Source: Cladosporium sp. IMV 00045
Taxonomy: Eukaryota; Ascomycota; Dothideomycetes; Cladosporiales; Cladosporiaceae
Assembly (NCBI GenBank): GCA_001931905.2
Contig: MSJI02000750.1
Coordinates: 1 to 64,000, forward strand
Direction of reading: 5' to 3'
Length of the DNA stretch: 64,000 bases
Within the stretch, counting starts at the first letter, position 1. Every line of letters begins with the position of its first letter. This document shows positions 1 to 10,796 of this stretch, in pieces. The translations under genes were made by a program, and so were the position numbers. Under the pieces are notes generated by a model. That model saw only the letters and a list, made by a program, of their open reading frames with translations. It had not been told where the DNA came from and searched no databases.

Positions 1-419
1 TTACGCAGCATGTGAGCCACACGCATGAACACGGCAGCATCCAGGCCGACTTTGTCCACGAAATCCTGCTCTTTTGTTTTTGCGATTGGCGGAATCCAGT
101 CGAAGATACCCTTGCTGATCTGTGGAGGCGCATGTTTACTGTCGGCGTGCTTAGCGCGCGGCGCGTAGACGACGCTGTTGTATGGTCGGAGCAAGCAAAA
201 GGCGAGGGCGGCCAGTAGTGTTAAGCCGAGGGATGTACCAAGGGAAGAGTAGAAAGCACTGTCTGAGAGCTGTATTGGCTGTTAGTGACGGCTTGAAAGT
301 GGTAGAGAGTCAGATATGCTTACCTGGCCAGAGAAACCTTCTCCCAGTAGATCCAGAAGTTTTTGTGCTCGGTCGTCATCTTGCCTTGAGAATAGCGTGC
401 GGTCCATTACGGACGACAT
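1..419 (-). CDS. CSC1/OSCA-type (RSN1_TM) cation channel, 5' end only
   Basis: This is the first part of a calcium-permeable, osmosensitive/mechanosensitive channel of the CSC1/OSCA (DUF221) family in a cellular membrane. The gene runs off the left edge. Two exons are seen: 419-324 (32 codons from ATG) and 269-1, separated by a 54-nt intron with donor GTAAGC and acceptor ATACAG. The spliced frame has no stop. The N-terminal RSN1_TM features are visible: a short segment (LLDLLGEGFSGQ) before a hydrophobic helix, SLGTSLGLTLLAALAFCLL, then RPYNSVVYAPR and KGIFDWIPP, and GLDAAVFMR near the edge. These match the conserved start of fungal CSC1/RSN1 proteins. The remaining membrane helices and the cytosolic domain lie outside the window. 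Family assignment is firm; which paralog it is cannot be told. Confidence 0.88.
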
Positions 420-2585
420 GCTGTATGTGTGTGTCGAGTGTCGTATGCGGTTCAGGAAAAGCCAATGCTACAACTACAAAGCTTAAATGACCACTCTGCA
501 GTGAAGGCCAGTGGCCCGGTGCCAATGAATGCCGATGAAGTAGCGACCGTGAATGAACAAGAAACAAATTGACCAGTGAGAGTGAGTATGAGAGTGCCAG
601 TCGGAGTCGTAGTAATACAGAAAACAGTCGTGGGGGTGTCAAGCAACCAAGGCTAGGAACAAGGGAAGATAGTCCAAAGGAAGTAAAGAGAGAAACGAGG
701 TGTGCGTGTGGTGTCTCAGCAGCAGCCAGTAGCTTCGTTCCCAACAAAGCCTACTTTTCTTTTGCACGTCGTCACACCCTCGGTTCCAGACAGGCTTGCA
801 GGTGGTAGTGCAAGGTGCTCAGGTACTCAGATACCGACGGGAAGTGGATAAGAAAAGAGAGCACAAAACCGCCAGGCCAGAAGCACGCAGGCAAGCAAGC
901 AAGCAGGGCAAGCGAGGACTGTGAATGGGGCAATGGAGCGCCGCCGACGATGACGGATGGTGTGGGCAAAAATAGCCCAGGGAAACACGCGTCTGCAAAA
1001 GGGCCCAGAGTCCAGAACCGAGAAGACCGGCGAAAGACCAGCGAGACCTGGCCGGCGTCTGTCAAAAAACCGTTGCGATGGGTTTAGCCGCGCGGGACGG
1101 GCGTTCTTTAGCTTGCAGTTGACTCCAGGGAGATCGTCGTCGTATTTGGTGGGGATGGATGTGGGATATGTGCGTGAGGATCGGGGATTTTCGACTTGGG
1201 TGAGGCGTGGAGTCTAATGATGTGAAAAGCTTCCCTTCTGCCCCCTTCTTGAATGAATTGGAATGAACGAGCAGGGCTGAGCAGGGGAGAGAATGATATG
1301 CTATCTCGTTTCGCATAAGGAGAAAATGTGCACAAGAGTCGAGGCTCGTGCTGAGCCACACCGTTTCATGACTGGCTCTCGGAAGGCGGCAGTGGAATAT
1401 TCGAAACGGCCATTTGTCCGCGGGGAAGACACTTGCGAGACTTGCGAGACTTGCACAAGCAACACGACACCCGGCCCGAGCGAGTAATGAAACATTCTCG
1501 TCGTCTTGTCACTTCGGTACGAAGTACTTATGACAGGGAACGTCAAACTTAGGCGAATCGCCCGATCCCTGTTCGGAATGTCGTCGCAGGATGTACTACT
1601 TGGAGATTTTCTGAAAAGTTTACCGCCAGTGTTGTCAAGTGAGGTTCCCAATGCTGGAATATTTGTTGGTTGGTGCAAAGCTCACAGTAGCGAGCCGCAA
1701 TAAAGATCAGCCGATATCACCGCACAAATATGGGCAGCTTTCGCAATCCCGGCCAGTCTGGACAGGCCCTTGGAGACTACCTGAAGATCAATACGAGTGC
1801 TAACCCACAACCGCAACCCTACATGTATACATGATAACATCTCGCATGCATGTCTTTGACTTTACATGTAGCCTCTCCACACTCGCCCGCCAGCGATCAA
1901 AGGTCCCATCGATCGATGACTTTAGATGGAGGCCTCGTATTAGAGCTGCTTCCCTTGAAACGATCGCAAGAAATGCAGTAGCTGGTTACATGTACCTAAG
2001 AGAGTTTGCAGCCAGAACTGAGGCCAGCCTGACGCATGTTCGCCTATTTCACGAGCCGAGTTTTGGGAGTGCTACGGTATAGCGTTGCGGATTCTACTGG
2101 GCTGGTATACATACCTCACTTTCCATCGCTAATCTACGAGGAATCAGCTTTTGGAGAACTATCGTGAATTTGAATTGTCCAGTTCAAATTCACCAAACCG
2201 CTGTAGATAGGTGCCGTACTCAATTCTGACACAAGCAAGAACCGCAAGAATTCATCAGCTCCTCCTACAGTCCTCGTCTGTGGCCCTTTGCCTTTGTTCC
2301 GAGGGTGGTGTCGACTTGACTTCTCGGAAGCATCATCACGTCGATACCAGGTCAACTTGCAATGTCAGATAGACGCTCGAGGAGATCAAATCGGGAAGAA
2401 CGGGTACGCAATGATTAGTAGTCTTATCGTCGATTTTCAATACTCTCAATTTATTCAAAGCCTTGTTTATGATTCATTCGCTCCGCCCACGCAAACCATC
2501 TCAACTCCAACATAACCTCCACCCCGGCCTTCAAACCCACCTCCCCCTCCCCTACCCAAACCCACACCACCTCCCCTCCCCCTCC
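420..2585. other. Intergenic region between the channel gene and the MFS gene
   Basis: No convincing gene is seen. The left end is the upstream region of the channel gene and the right end lies downstream of the MFS transporter. Short open frames on both strands lack family signals. A small tandem repeat of the 9-mer acttgcgag occurs near 1431-1457. The MFS 3' flank (2510-2590) is strongly C-rich on the + strand. Confidence 0.6.
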
Positions 2586-4050
2586 TCACGCCACCTTCCT
2601 CCTCCTCCTCCCAAACAACCACCCACTACAAAGCAAAAAAACCGGCCCCACCGTCCCCAAAGTCACCAACCCCAACACCAACCAAAGCGCCTTCCACCCA
2701 TGCCGCTCATACATATAACCCGCCCAAATCGGCCCAAAAGTATTCCCCGCGCTCCACGCCGTGTTGAAAAGCCCATACCCCTGCCCATACGACCCATTCC
2801 TGTACTGCGGCCTGAACGGCCTCTCCGCATCCTCCTTAGCAACCACATGCGCAATCTCCGCCGTCAGCGGCTCCAGCGCCACAGTCGTCCCGAGACCAAT
2901 ACAAGCGAGCAGAACCCAGAACGGCGCCTCGTCCTCTGCCGCGACCACGGTGCGGAGCAGGATTATGCATGTCCCGAGAACCAGCAGGCCAGCGACGGCG
3001 ACGCTGCGCGGGCCGATGCGGTCGGCGGCGCGGCCGAAGAGGGGGCCGAGGAAGGCTGGGCCCGCGAGCACGATGTACGTGTCGGCGATGCGCGTGGGGG
3101 GCCAGTGGAAGATGGAGGCGGCGTGGATGGGGAGGGCGATTTTGAAGGCGTCCCCTATTGCGGCCATTATGAAGAGGCCCCAGAGGGTGCTGAGGAAGCG
3201 GGGGCGGTAGAGGAGGGTGATTATTGAGGGGAGGCGGTTGGCGCGGGAAAGGAGGCGGGTGAGTTTGGAGGATGGTTTTTCTGAGGGTGTGGTGGTGGGA
3301 GTGCGGGTTGTTGGGGGGATGCTGCTGGCTGTGGTGCTGGTGGTGTCGGTGTCGGTGTCGTGACTGGCGGCGATGGCGATGGAGGAGTGGCGGCGCGTGA
3401 GGCGCTTCTCTTGCATGAGGACGCGGAAGATGATGTCGCCGGAGATGAGGGAGAGGCACATGGCGAAGACGCCGTTCAGGCCCCATCGGTCGTAGACCAT
3501 GCCGCCGAACTTGGGACCGAGGATTGTGCCCAGGTTCATGCCAATGCCCACATAGCCCATGAATTCTCCGATGCGTGCATGGCCGACAGTGTCGAACATG
3601 ATGGCGAGAGACATGACCCAAACAATGGCAGAGCCGATGCCTTGGAAGATGCGGGCGACGTATGCAAGTTCGATGATGGGTGTTCGCCAGAGAAGGATGG
3701 TCGAACTTGTTAGCAAGACTAGACCGACGAGGAAGAGTGAACGGCGGGAAGTAGAGCGGTCAGACCACCAGCCGAGGATTGCTAGGAATTGTGAGTGATA
3801 TGCTTCGAAGGTGTAGAGGAGGATAGTTACGAGAGGCGACCAGCATGGCCACTCCGCATGTCGACAGGATGAGAGAACTCCTACGAGCCAGCTCTGCGTC
3901 TGGGACCTTGAATTGTTGCTTCAACATGTTGGGTGCGATTGGAATGATGGATGTGAAGATGAATTGGTCCGTGAAGATTGCGTAGGAGACAACAAAGGCT
4001 ATGAAGCCCTTGGATGAGCGAAATCGCATGCTGGGTATTTGTAGCTTCAT
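2586..4050 (-). CDS. Major facilitator superfamily (DHA1/VMAT-like) transporter
   Basis: A twelve-helix-type membrane transporter of 471 residues, probably a proton-coupled exporter or vesicular-type carrier. The substrate cannot be read from sequence. It has two exons, 4050-3831 and 3781-2586, joined across a 49-nt intron (donor GTAACT, acceptor CCTAG). Splicing creates the signature MFS motif A between helices 2 and 3 (GWWSDRSTSRR), which neither exon has alone. The first helix region contains FVVSYAIFTDQFIFTSIIPIAP, and helix 4 RIFQGIGSAIVW. A Ser/Thr-rich central loop (about residues 220-260) separates the two halves. The protein ends in a basic cluster (GRRRRKVA). It is transcribed away from NHP6, with about 2.5 kb between the two start codons. 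Confidence 0.88.
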
Positions 4051-6564
4051 GGTGTTGAAGATGGAGCGGGTGATGAAGTATCTTCCGGCGTTGGGTATGG
4101 TTGGTTTCTTGGTGGATTGAAGTTTTGCAGTGAGCGATGATCAGCCCATTTCTGCAACAAAAGGAAGAAACTCCTTCTGGTGGCTCGGGATCTTGTCGAT
4201 TGGAAGTAATGGCCGCTACCTGGCGGTTTCCCTTGAAGTCGCTCGTGATGCACCTACCGTATGCTGTCGACGAGAAGTCCTGGTGCTTAAATTGTAACAT
4301 TGTCAACACGAAATCATCAGAACAGCCCACTCATCGACCTATGGTAGATCTGAATCTACAAGATCAGAATCCGTCATGATCCTGGAAATAAAGCTGAGTC
4401 TCTCCTCCCGAAGGGTTGGTAGTCTACTTGGATCCATAGACCGGCGCAAGTGGATCATAGCATGTCCCCGCAAAAGTCCTGGGTTGACTGCAGGTATTTT
4501 CTTCATAGGCCAATTGGAGCGACAGTCATACTCCCTAGAGCTCTGGTGACAGTGCGAAGGAGATTTCCCCTCTCGTAAGAAGTGCTGAATGTCAAGTCGA
4601 ACGTGCCTGATGGCTCCAAATCATGACCAGACGAGAGCTGGTGAGCTGACGAAGGGAATTTCAAGATTCGCAATATGACCGTGTTGCTGTGAAGCAATGA
4701 CATAGATGCGTGCGCATCATCATGGTGAAAGCAAAGCGTGTTGACGTTGAGTTCAGAGCACGTGATGCGTGAGATGCACGCGTGCGAAAGAGATGGAAGA
4801 CTTGAGGGCGTTTGTCGCGGGAAGAGAGAAGTCCCCTCCCCAGCCCAGCCCTCTGGATCAACTTCGCTCGACGCGATCGTTGAGCAATGACTGGATCCGG
4901 GGAGGAGAGGAATGACGTTTGTTTTTGCGCGGCTTCACGAAAAGTCCGAAGACGTGGATTGTTTGATTGTGCTGAAAACGGTCTAGTGCGCGAGTTGATT
5001 GTAGATCACCGGCGAGGATGGGAGCTTGAGATGAATGTTTGTGTATGTAATCAAAAAGTGAGGAGCTGGAAGGTCATGTGATCATCACGTGTGTTTATCG
5101 GCTTTCAGGACGCGCGCCAACAGCCGCGGTGATTGCTATGCAGTGAATGAATTGACCTGACGGAGATAAGCCTAATGCAATGCCCACGTGCATGCATAAT
5201 ATCAATCTCGCCTAAGGGAATAAGAACCTCAGTGGTGAGACGGCGGTAAGTGATGATTGCAGGAGTGATATGAGACGCGGAGGATGACGGAGAGTCTCGG
5301 CTCGCAGAGCTGGAGCTGAGCAGAAAGTGGGAGATGGACAGGGAGAGAAGAGAGAGCCACAGGAGGAGCAACAGCAGCAACACTGGCCGTGCGGGTCGCC
5401 TGCTTTGCTTGGTCGGTCCTCCGTCTCTCTGGGTGAGGAGACGCGACTGGAGAGCTGTTGGCCGCTGCTGGCTGCTGTTGGCTGGCTGTTGGCTGTTTCC
5501 TTCTCTGAAACCCCTCCATCCTTCTCTGATTGGTGCTGCTTGGCTGCCTAGCGTGATGAGAGCTTCGATGAAGTCATACCGTTTTGCGTGCTGAGATGTG
5601 CTGTGTGGTGTTTATGCTGTGTTTACATGGAGAGGGAGTGATGGAAGCTGTTTGAAACGACTTGAAATACACGGTATTGTGGTTGCAATAATTTAATAAT
5701 TAGATAGCAAGATGCTCAAGAGAGGCTCCCAGTAATTCCTGCAGCAGCAACACGCGTGCGCCGGGCTTGTGAGTGTGTGAGTGTGGGTGTGTGTGAGTGG
5801 TGGTGGCAGGAAGGGGAGACGCGGGCGCGGGGCAGTTGCTGTCTGGCTGTCTGGCTGTCTGGCTGTCTGGCTGGCACTCAAGGAGGGCCGCCTCGCCCAC
5901 GCCCGTCACTTTTGCTGAGCCTGCTGCTCTACTGCTTCTCTCCTACTAAATCCACCACCAAAAACCACCCGCCTACAACAAACAGGTGAGTGAGGCCCCG
6001 GTCCCCATACAAATCCCAGCTGCACCAAACACCCATTGTCGACTATATCGTCGCGATATCCACGCTCCATTCAACACCCCCGTTTTTCCCACCTCGACAC
6101 CTCTCGCGCCTGCTTTGTTATTGCTCGTCGCATTCCGCCGCGTCCAAAACCGCTTTCGCCATTTGTTGTTCTTCGTCGTCGTCGACCGTCAACCGCGATT
6201 CATCGTCTAACCCGACCATCGCACAGTCACACTCCCACGCCTGTTCTACGCAGCGCATTCACTTTCACAACTAACCACCCGGTAAGTCGTCCTTCATTCA
6301 CTCGCTCGTTTTGCAGCGCGTCGCGCGCGCCACTTGCAAGCAAGGCCAGCTCCAAGAGCAAGCAGAGCCAAAGCAACCACGCGCGCGCGCCGCTTGCAAA
6401 GCGAACAAACATCCCCTCCTTCACCATCGATCGCAACTCCACCACCACGCTCGCGCGACCATTTCGTTACGATATTCTCGGTCGCCTACCTCTCACCCAC
6501 GCACTCAAGCTAACGACGCGTCGCGCGCTTCAGTCTTTCACCCAAAACACAACACCTCTTCACC
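4051..6564. other. Divergent upstream region of the MFS and NHP6 genes
   Basis: No protein gene is seen. The half next to NHP6 holds simple repeats (5768-5875) and a pyrimidine-rich leader. A strong splice donor (caggtgagtg, about 5985) and a later acceptor (ttttgcag, about 6318) suggest that NHP6 has an intron in its 5' UTR. Two related GC-rich segments, cgcgcgcgccacttgcaag near 6326 and cgcgcgcgccgcttgcaaa near 6382, look like a local duplication. Confidence 0.5.
5768..5875. repeat. Simple-sequence repeats upstream of NHP6
   Basis: A GT-rich microsatellite (gtgtgtgagtgtgggtgtgt type, about 5768-5803) is followed by about four copies of the 8-mer ctgtctgg (about 5838-5875). Both lie about 700 bp upstream of the NHP6 start codon. 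Confidence 0.85.
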
Positions 6565-7133
6565 ATGCCTAAGGAGAAGACCACCCGCGGCAAGCGTGGC
6601 TCCAAGGCCGAGGGCGGTCGCAAGAAGAAGGGTGAGTTTTCATGATTCCTGCTTGTCGCTGACCTCGTCGCCACGCGAGGCGCGTGTTGTCGCGTGTCAA
6701 TGGCGCAAGAAATACTAACTCTCAATCCCTTCAGACCCCAACCAGCCGAAGCGCGGTCTCTCCGCCTACATGTTCTTCGCCAACGAGCAGCGTGACAAGG
6801 TCCGCGAGGACAACCCTGGCATCAAGTTCGGTACGTACTCCCTCACTGTCTTCTGCTCTGACAAAATATGAGCATTTGTCATCCACTTACAACGAAACAA
6901 ACACTAACATCTCCCCAGGCGAGGTCGGCAAGATGCTCGGCGAGAAGTGGAAGGCCCTGAACGACAAGCAGAAGGAGCCGTACGAGGCCAAGGCCAAGGC
7001 CGACAAGCAGCGTTACGAGGAGGAGAAGGCCGCCTACACTGCCGTAAGTCTTGCAAGTCCGTCGCACTCATAATTCCACATATACTGACCAACCTCCCAG
7101 GGTGGCGTCGACGACGATGAGGACGAGGACTAA
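6565..7133 (+). CDS. NHP6: Non-histone chromatin protein NHP6 (single HMG box)
   Basis: An HMGB-type DNA-bending protein that binds the minor groove and assists chromatin factors such as FACT in the nucleus. Four exons (6565-6631, 6735-6830, 6919-7043, 7101-7133) give 106 residues, close to yeast Nhp6 (about 93-99). Introns have clean ends (GTGAGT..TTCAG, GTACGT..CCCAG, GTAAGT..CCCAG) and the spliced frame is open. Residues 1-22 are a basic tail rich in Lys/Arg/Gly. The HMG box follows, starting [20 protein letters not shown], then [20 protein letters not shown] and [22 protein letters not shown] short acidic tail (DDDEDED) ends the protein. Codon use is strongly C/G-ending, typical of a highly expressed gene. 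Confidence 0.97.
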
Positions 7134-8175
7134 ACGAGACGCCCCACGGCTTCGTTTCGTTGATCCCTCAACATCATCGACGGCAAACGCGGACCTTGAT
7201 TCTCCCTTTCACTTGACCCCGTCATACCGAAAGGGACCATCAAGGAATCCCAATGGCCTCTCTCACGTTCTTAATCACTCCTCGGCTCAGTGTACTGCTT
7301 TACCTTCTCTGTTTGCTTTGCTCAAAGCTCGCGAGGTGTTTCTTTTTTTTTTGGTCTCATCCAACTCGAATGGATTGTGAGAGGCAAGAGAACGGCGCAG
7401 CGCGGACTCTTCTTCAAGGATTGTTTCGCTCTGTTCGCTTACTTCTTTGACTCTCTCTCACATGTACCAATTCAAGCAAAGGCGCATGTTCTCTGTTTTT
7501 CTCGGCACAAATGGGAAAGGGGAAATGGAGTGTCTGAAAGAAAGAACATGATCAATATGATACCAAAACAAATTCGGGGCTTTTTATAACTGAACATGTT
7601 TCACTTTTCTTTCTCCAGTCATGTTCTGTTCTTCTGTTGTCGTCATCCTCCTCGCACACCTCGCATGCTTCGTTCTGCTCGCTCGATTGATCTGATCTGA
7701 TCGGCTATGTTCGCGGACAATGTGATGTGAGTCCCTCTCTGCTGACGCGCTCTGGACTTCAGCCCGTTTCGTGCAAAAAGGAAATCTCATTTGACGTTCC
7801 CTGCCTCAATGGCAATGCCCGAGTATGCCGAGGATGAGGTATGCAGGCTCGCCGCCTTCCGCCCTGCGTCCTGACTTCCTCAACTTCCCCATTGGCAAAA
7901 AGTGATGTCGCTGAATACCCAATCACCACCACCCTCCCTGCCTCAACACCACCGTCCAAGTAACTCAACCAGCACTCTCCGCCGCCCTCCTCTCCGCTCA
8001 AACGCCCTCGCCTGCTCAAATGGCAAAAAGTGAAGTCGCTGAATAGGCAGTCGCCACCCACTCGATCCCCGGACTGTCTCGACTCGTCTTCGCGCTTGAA
8101 TTCTCCACCTCTCCGTTCGCCACGCCAAAATGACAAGTCCGGATCAAAAGAGGACATGGACATCTCAAGGACAAA
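7134..8175. other. NHP6 3' flank and spacer, with a 25-bp direct repeat
   Basis: No gene is seen. A 25-bp element, tggcaaaaagtga followed by gtcgctgaata with one differing base between them, occurs at 7893-7917 and again at 8021-8045, exactly 128 bp apart, in the same orientation. The right end abuts the terminator side of a minus-strand 5S rRNA gene. Confidence 0.6.
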
Positions 8176-8295
8176 AACATACAACAGGCGGGATTCCCAG
8201 ATGGTCACCCACTCTAGTACTAGTCGCCCGGTTCAGTGCTTATGTATGGCAGAGCGGACGGGATGCCCAGTTTTCACTGACCTGTGGCCGTATGT
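8176..8295 (-). rRNA. 5S ribosomal RNA (variant copy)
   Basis: A 120-nt dispersed 5S rRNA gene read on the minus strand by RNA polymerase III. It begins ACATACGGCCACAGG and ends in GTTGTATGTT, with the internal core GTCCGCTCTGCCATACATAAG and the conserved GGGTGACCATCTGGGAATCCC. It differs from the copy at 18911 at a few positions, mainly in the first 15 nt (GGCCACAGG instead of GACCATAGG). The ends remain complementary, so it may be functional. A T run follows its 3' end on the transcribed strand, as expected of a Pol III terminator. Confidence 0.9.
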
Positions 8296-8500
8296 ACTTA
8301 GCCACATGACATTATACAATATATAATATACAATTTAGCTTTCCCGCTGGCACAAGCAAAGCGCTGGAATACTTTATCATGACCCAACTCGTTGTCCTGT
8401 GCCTTCCGGTTTCCTCTTGCACAGTACTCTAACTCTCTTACCGTCGTGCAATTTAATAAATCGCTAGACCCAAAAGAAAATGGATACAAAGAGGACAAAA

Positions 8501-8552
8501 AATGCAGCAGATGTGATTCCCAGACGTTTATCCACTATAGTGCTAGTCGCCC
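8501..8552 (-). pseudogene. Degenerate 3' half of a 5S rRNA gene
   Basis: The minus strand reads GGGCGACTAGCACTATAGTGG then ACGTCTGGGAATC and a run of T. It aligns to the last 50 nt or so of the 5S genes in this window and to their 3' flank (the plus-strand flank aagaggaca is shared with the copy 300 bp to the left). Many substitutions make it a relic. The 5' half is not recognisable. Confidence 0.65.
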
Positions 8553-9585
8553 TTCTGAAAACAGATTTGATATGCCATTGTTTACAGAGGAAATGTTGTG
8601 AAGATTGTCTTACACTTACTGATAGAGAGAGATACAACCAAAGAGAAACCAATGGAGAGAGAAAGGGAGAAAGGGAGAAAGGGAGGGAGGGAGACAGCAA
8701 GACCACACAATCGTGCCTGTGAACTGGCCTTCCGTCTTTGGAGGTCATTAGATCTATGTGCTTTATATGGACTTTTTCTGGGTTATTTAAATCATTTGTT
8801 TATGCATATCAAGGGTCGGTATACGTTGAGAATAACTCGGTAGGTAGATGCATGCAGGCCTTAGCTTCACTCCTCTCGAAAGCTCAACACTGTTTTTCCA
8901 CCGTCGTCGTCCTACCGCAACTACATGGGCTAACCGGGATTGTCGGTCGTAAGTACAGCGCTGTGAACCCTTATCATACGGCGAAGATTTATTATAAAGT
9001 AGTATGCGAGGGAGGTGGTCAACAAGATATCAACCAATCTACCAGGGAATTTGGGTGATTGTGCCTTCTTTGGAAATTGCTGCCTTTGTCGCTGCCCTTG
9101 TTTCACAGATGTTGCTGTGTGAGAGGAGTGCATCGGTAAAAACATACGCAGGTAAAGAAGTGTCCCGCACACCAAAGATCAACATCAATTGCATTACCAC
9201 TACCAGGGAAAGTCAAGGCCAATTCCGCTAATGTGAGATACCACGTCGATTAGTACCAGAAGCAGGCAAGTCATGTAGGCACGCAGCAAAACAATAGCCA
9301 GATTGATGCAAGCCGCAAAGATGTTTCCCACTGGCCGCAGCGCAGAAATGAGAGAGAGAGAAGCCACTGCCAGGCTGGACTCAAGGAACTTTACCACCAA
9401 AAAATGGCCAAAAAAGAATCCACATTGAGCGAATCTCAGAACGTTTCACCTTCCTCTCAAGCTCGGCCTGCTCCCACTCTGCCACCAGACGAGCATTTTT
9501 CGACGGCAAATCGATGGTTACGACCAAGCAGTTGACACAAGACCATGACACATGACCTCATCAAGACAATGACCTGGTCATACTG
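8553..9585. other. Gene-free spacer left of the NLR cluster
   Basis: I see no supported gene. A purine-rich tract built of gagaaaggga units lies at about 8655-8697. Short open frames show no family resemblance. Confidence 0.5.
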
Positions 9586-10020
9586 TCAAAGCTCCCACAA
9601 GATGTGTGCGTAACACTCTGTGTCAGTCAGTGTGAAGGCGGACTTTGGCCTGTAATGATCAATGCCAAATTGATAGACTTGTTCGACCAAACCCGCCGCT
9701 TGCCACAATTTCCTTTGTTTCGCCAGCACTTGCGCGATCTTACGCACGGTATCCATAGTGCCGTACCAGTCATCACCTATGCGCCGGTAACCCTCGAGCG
9801 CGTGCATATACATCTTCAAGGCCTCATCCATTCTGCCTGAGTGTCTAAGTACATCACCAAGCTGACGTACCGCGGTCAACGTACAGACGTTCTCGCTCCC
9901 GTAAGCCTCGTACATTCCTGCAGATATTGACGGCACAGGTTTTCGGCTTGTGAAAGCTTGTCTTGACCCAGAAGGGCATCTACCAGGCTGAGAACACAGC
10001 TCGCGCGTGACCCGTCAGCT
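9586..10020 (-). pseudogene. TPR-repeat tail of a decayed NLR
   Basis: This carries kinesin-light-chain-type tetratricopeptide repeats, which form the ligand-sensing C-terminus of many fungal NLRs. Two reading frames must be combined. From about 10020 to 9926 one frame reads LVDALLGQDKLSQAENLCRQ. From about 9930 to 9586 another frame reads YGSENVCTLTAVRQLGDVLR, GRMDEALKMYMHALEGYRRI and the last partial repeat, ending at a TGA. The break falls inside one repeat (around 9925-9930), so it looks like a mutational frameshift rather than an intron. The segment lies directly downstream of the NB-ARC P-loop fragment on the same strand and is probably the 3' part of the same original gene. Confidence 0.72.
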
Positions 10021-10484
10021 CCTGTATGCCGGCATCAAGACGTGCCGAACTACTCGCATGTATCCAGAAGACCCATGAGTCTGGTGACTGTTTTCTCATC
10101 CGGTAGCAGTACTCGATGGCGAGCTGCGATTTGCTGGGCGCTGTCAACACCCGAGTACCGATCTAGCTCTCGCGCTATACGTACCCAACACCTCCTAGAT
10201 CAGTAAGTGCAACCCTGGTCCTCCCTGAGTTCAGCTTCTCCGTGACATGACGGTATCTTGATCTCTCAACGAAGTTTGGGTCCCGCAAAAATGGAACATA
10301 TGAGACGGGAGTGGTAGCAATGTTCTCATCCTCTGTACGCAGATGTCAGCACTACCAAAATCTTGATGCCGGCCATAGACTCACTATTTCCGCGATGATG
10401 ATGGTGCTGAGTATGCGCGTTGAACTGCTTGTTATAGTCGCCACTTTGTTCCCACGTGCCATGAAGACTTGCTCCAGGATCCAT
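9980..10484 (-). pseudogene. NLR front end: amyloid-like motif plus NB-ARC P-loop, truncated
   Basis: Three exons are predicted: 10484-10385, 10332-10185 and 10133-9980, with introns of 52 nt (GTGAGT..TACAG) and 51 nt (GTACGT..CCCAG). The spliced frame is open for about 120 residues. Residues 9-26 (HGTWEQSGDYNKQFNAHT) form a Gly/Asn/Gln-type motif like those preceding NB-ARC domains in amyloid-signalling NLRs. The usual linker follows (SYVPFLRDPNFVERSRYRHV), then the Walker A loop LGGVGKSQLAIEYCYRMR, created exactly by the second splice, then SPDSWVFWIHASSSARLDAG. The frame stops 20 codons later. Kinase-2, RNBS and GLPL motifs are missing, and TPR sequence begins almost at once, so an internal deletion is inferred. 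An upstream ATG at 10549 (MFNVAGSQ...) is in another frame. Confidence 0.7.
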
Positions 10485-10796
10485 CACGGCGGAAAGGGAC
10501 GGTATTGCGTTAGAAGTGTGCAGTCTTGACTGCCCGCAACGTTGAACATGGAAGCTTGGTCCACAGGATCACAACCGTCTCTTTGTGCAAAGATAGATGC
10601 TGCGAATGTTGCGTGGCAGCATAAGCCTCGTCGACTCAGCTGCGATGGCGTGGGCTATGCTACATCGAACAATACCAGCCAATCAAGGAAGCGCCGCAGC
10701 CGCCGGTTCCATCTCACCTTCAGCCTGACCATAGTATATTACAACTATGTTCTGTTCAAATCCACAGCAACAGGATCTGAACGAAAGGCTTTCAAG
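10485..10796. promoter_or_regulatory. Divergent promoter between the NLR and SesA-like genes
   Basis: These 312 bp separate the two start codons of a head-to-head pair. No sharply defined element was identified. The spacing implies that the two genes shared regulatory DNA. Confidence 0.4.

Noticed and set aside
2463..3227. 254-codon plus-strand open frame
   Set aside because: It is antisense to the MFS transporter, has a Pro/His/Arg-rich composition without family signal, and is explained by the coding bias of the real gene.
4503..5519. Several 60-100-codon frames between the MFS and NHP6 genes
   Set aside because: No motifs, no splice-consistent extensions and low-complexity composition, so they are treated as intergenic.
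7759..8208. 149-codon minus-strand frame overlapping the 5S gene
   Set aside because: No family signal; part of it lies within 5S rRNA, so coding is unlikely.
10485..10549. Alternative NLR start at 10549 (MFNVAGSQ...)
   Set aside because: Its frame ends at a TGA just before the amyloid-type motif and does not join the NB-ARC frame without an extra indel. It is kept only as a possible ancestral start.
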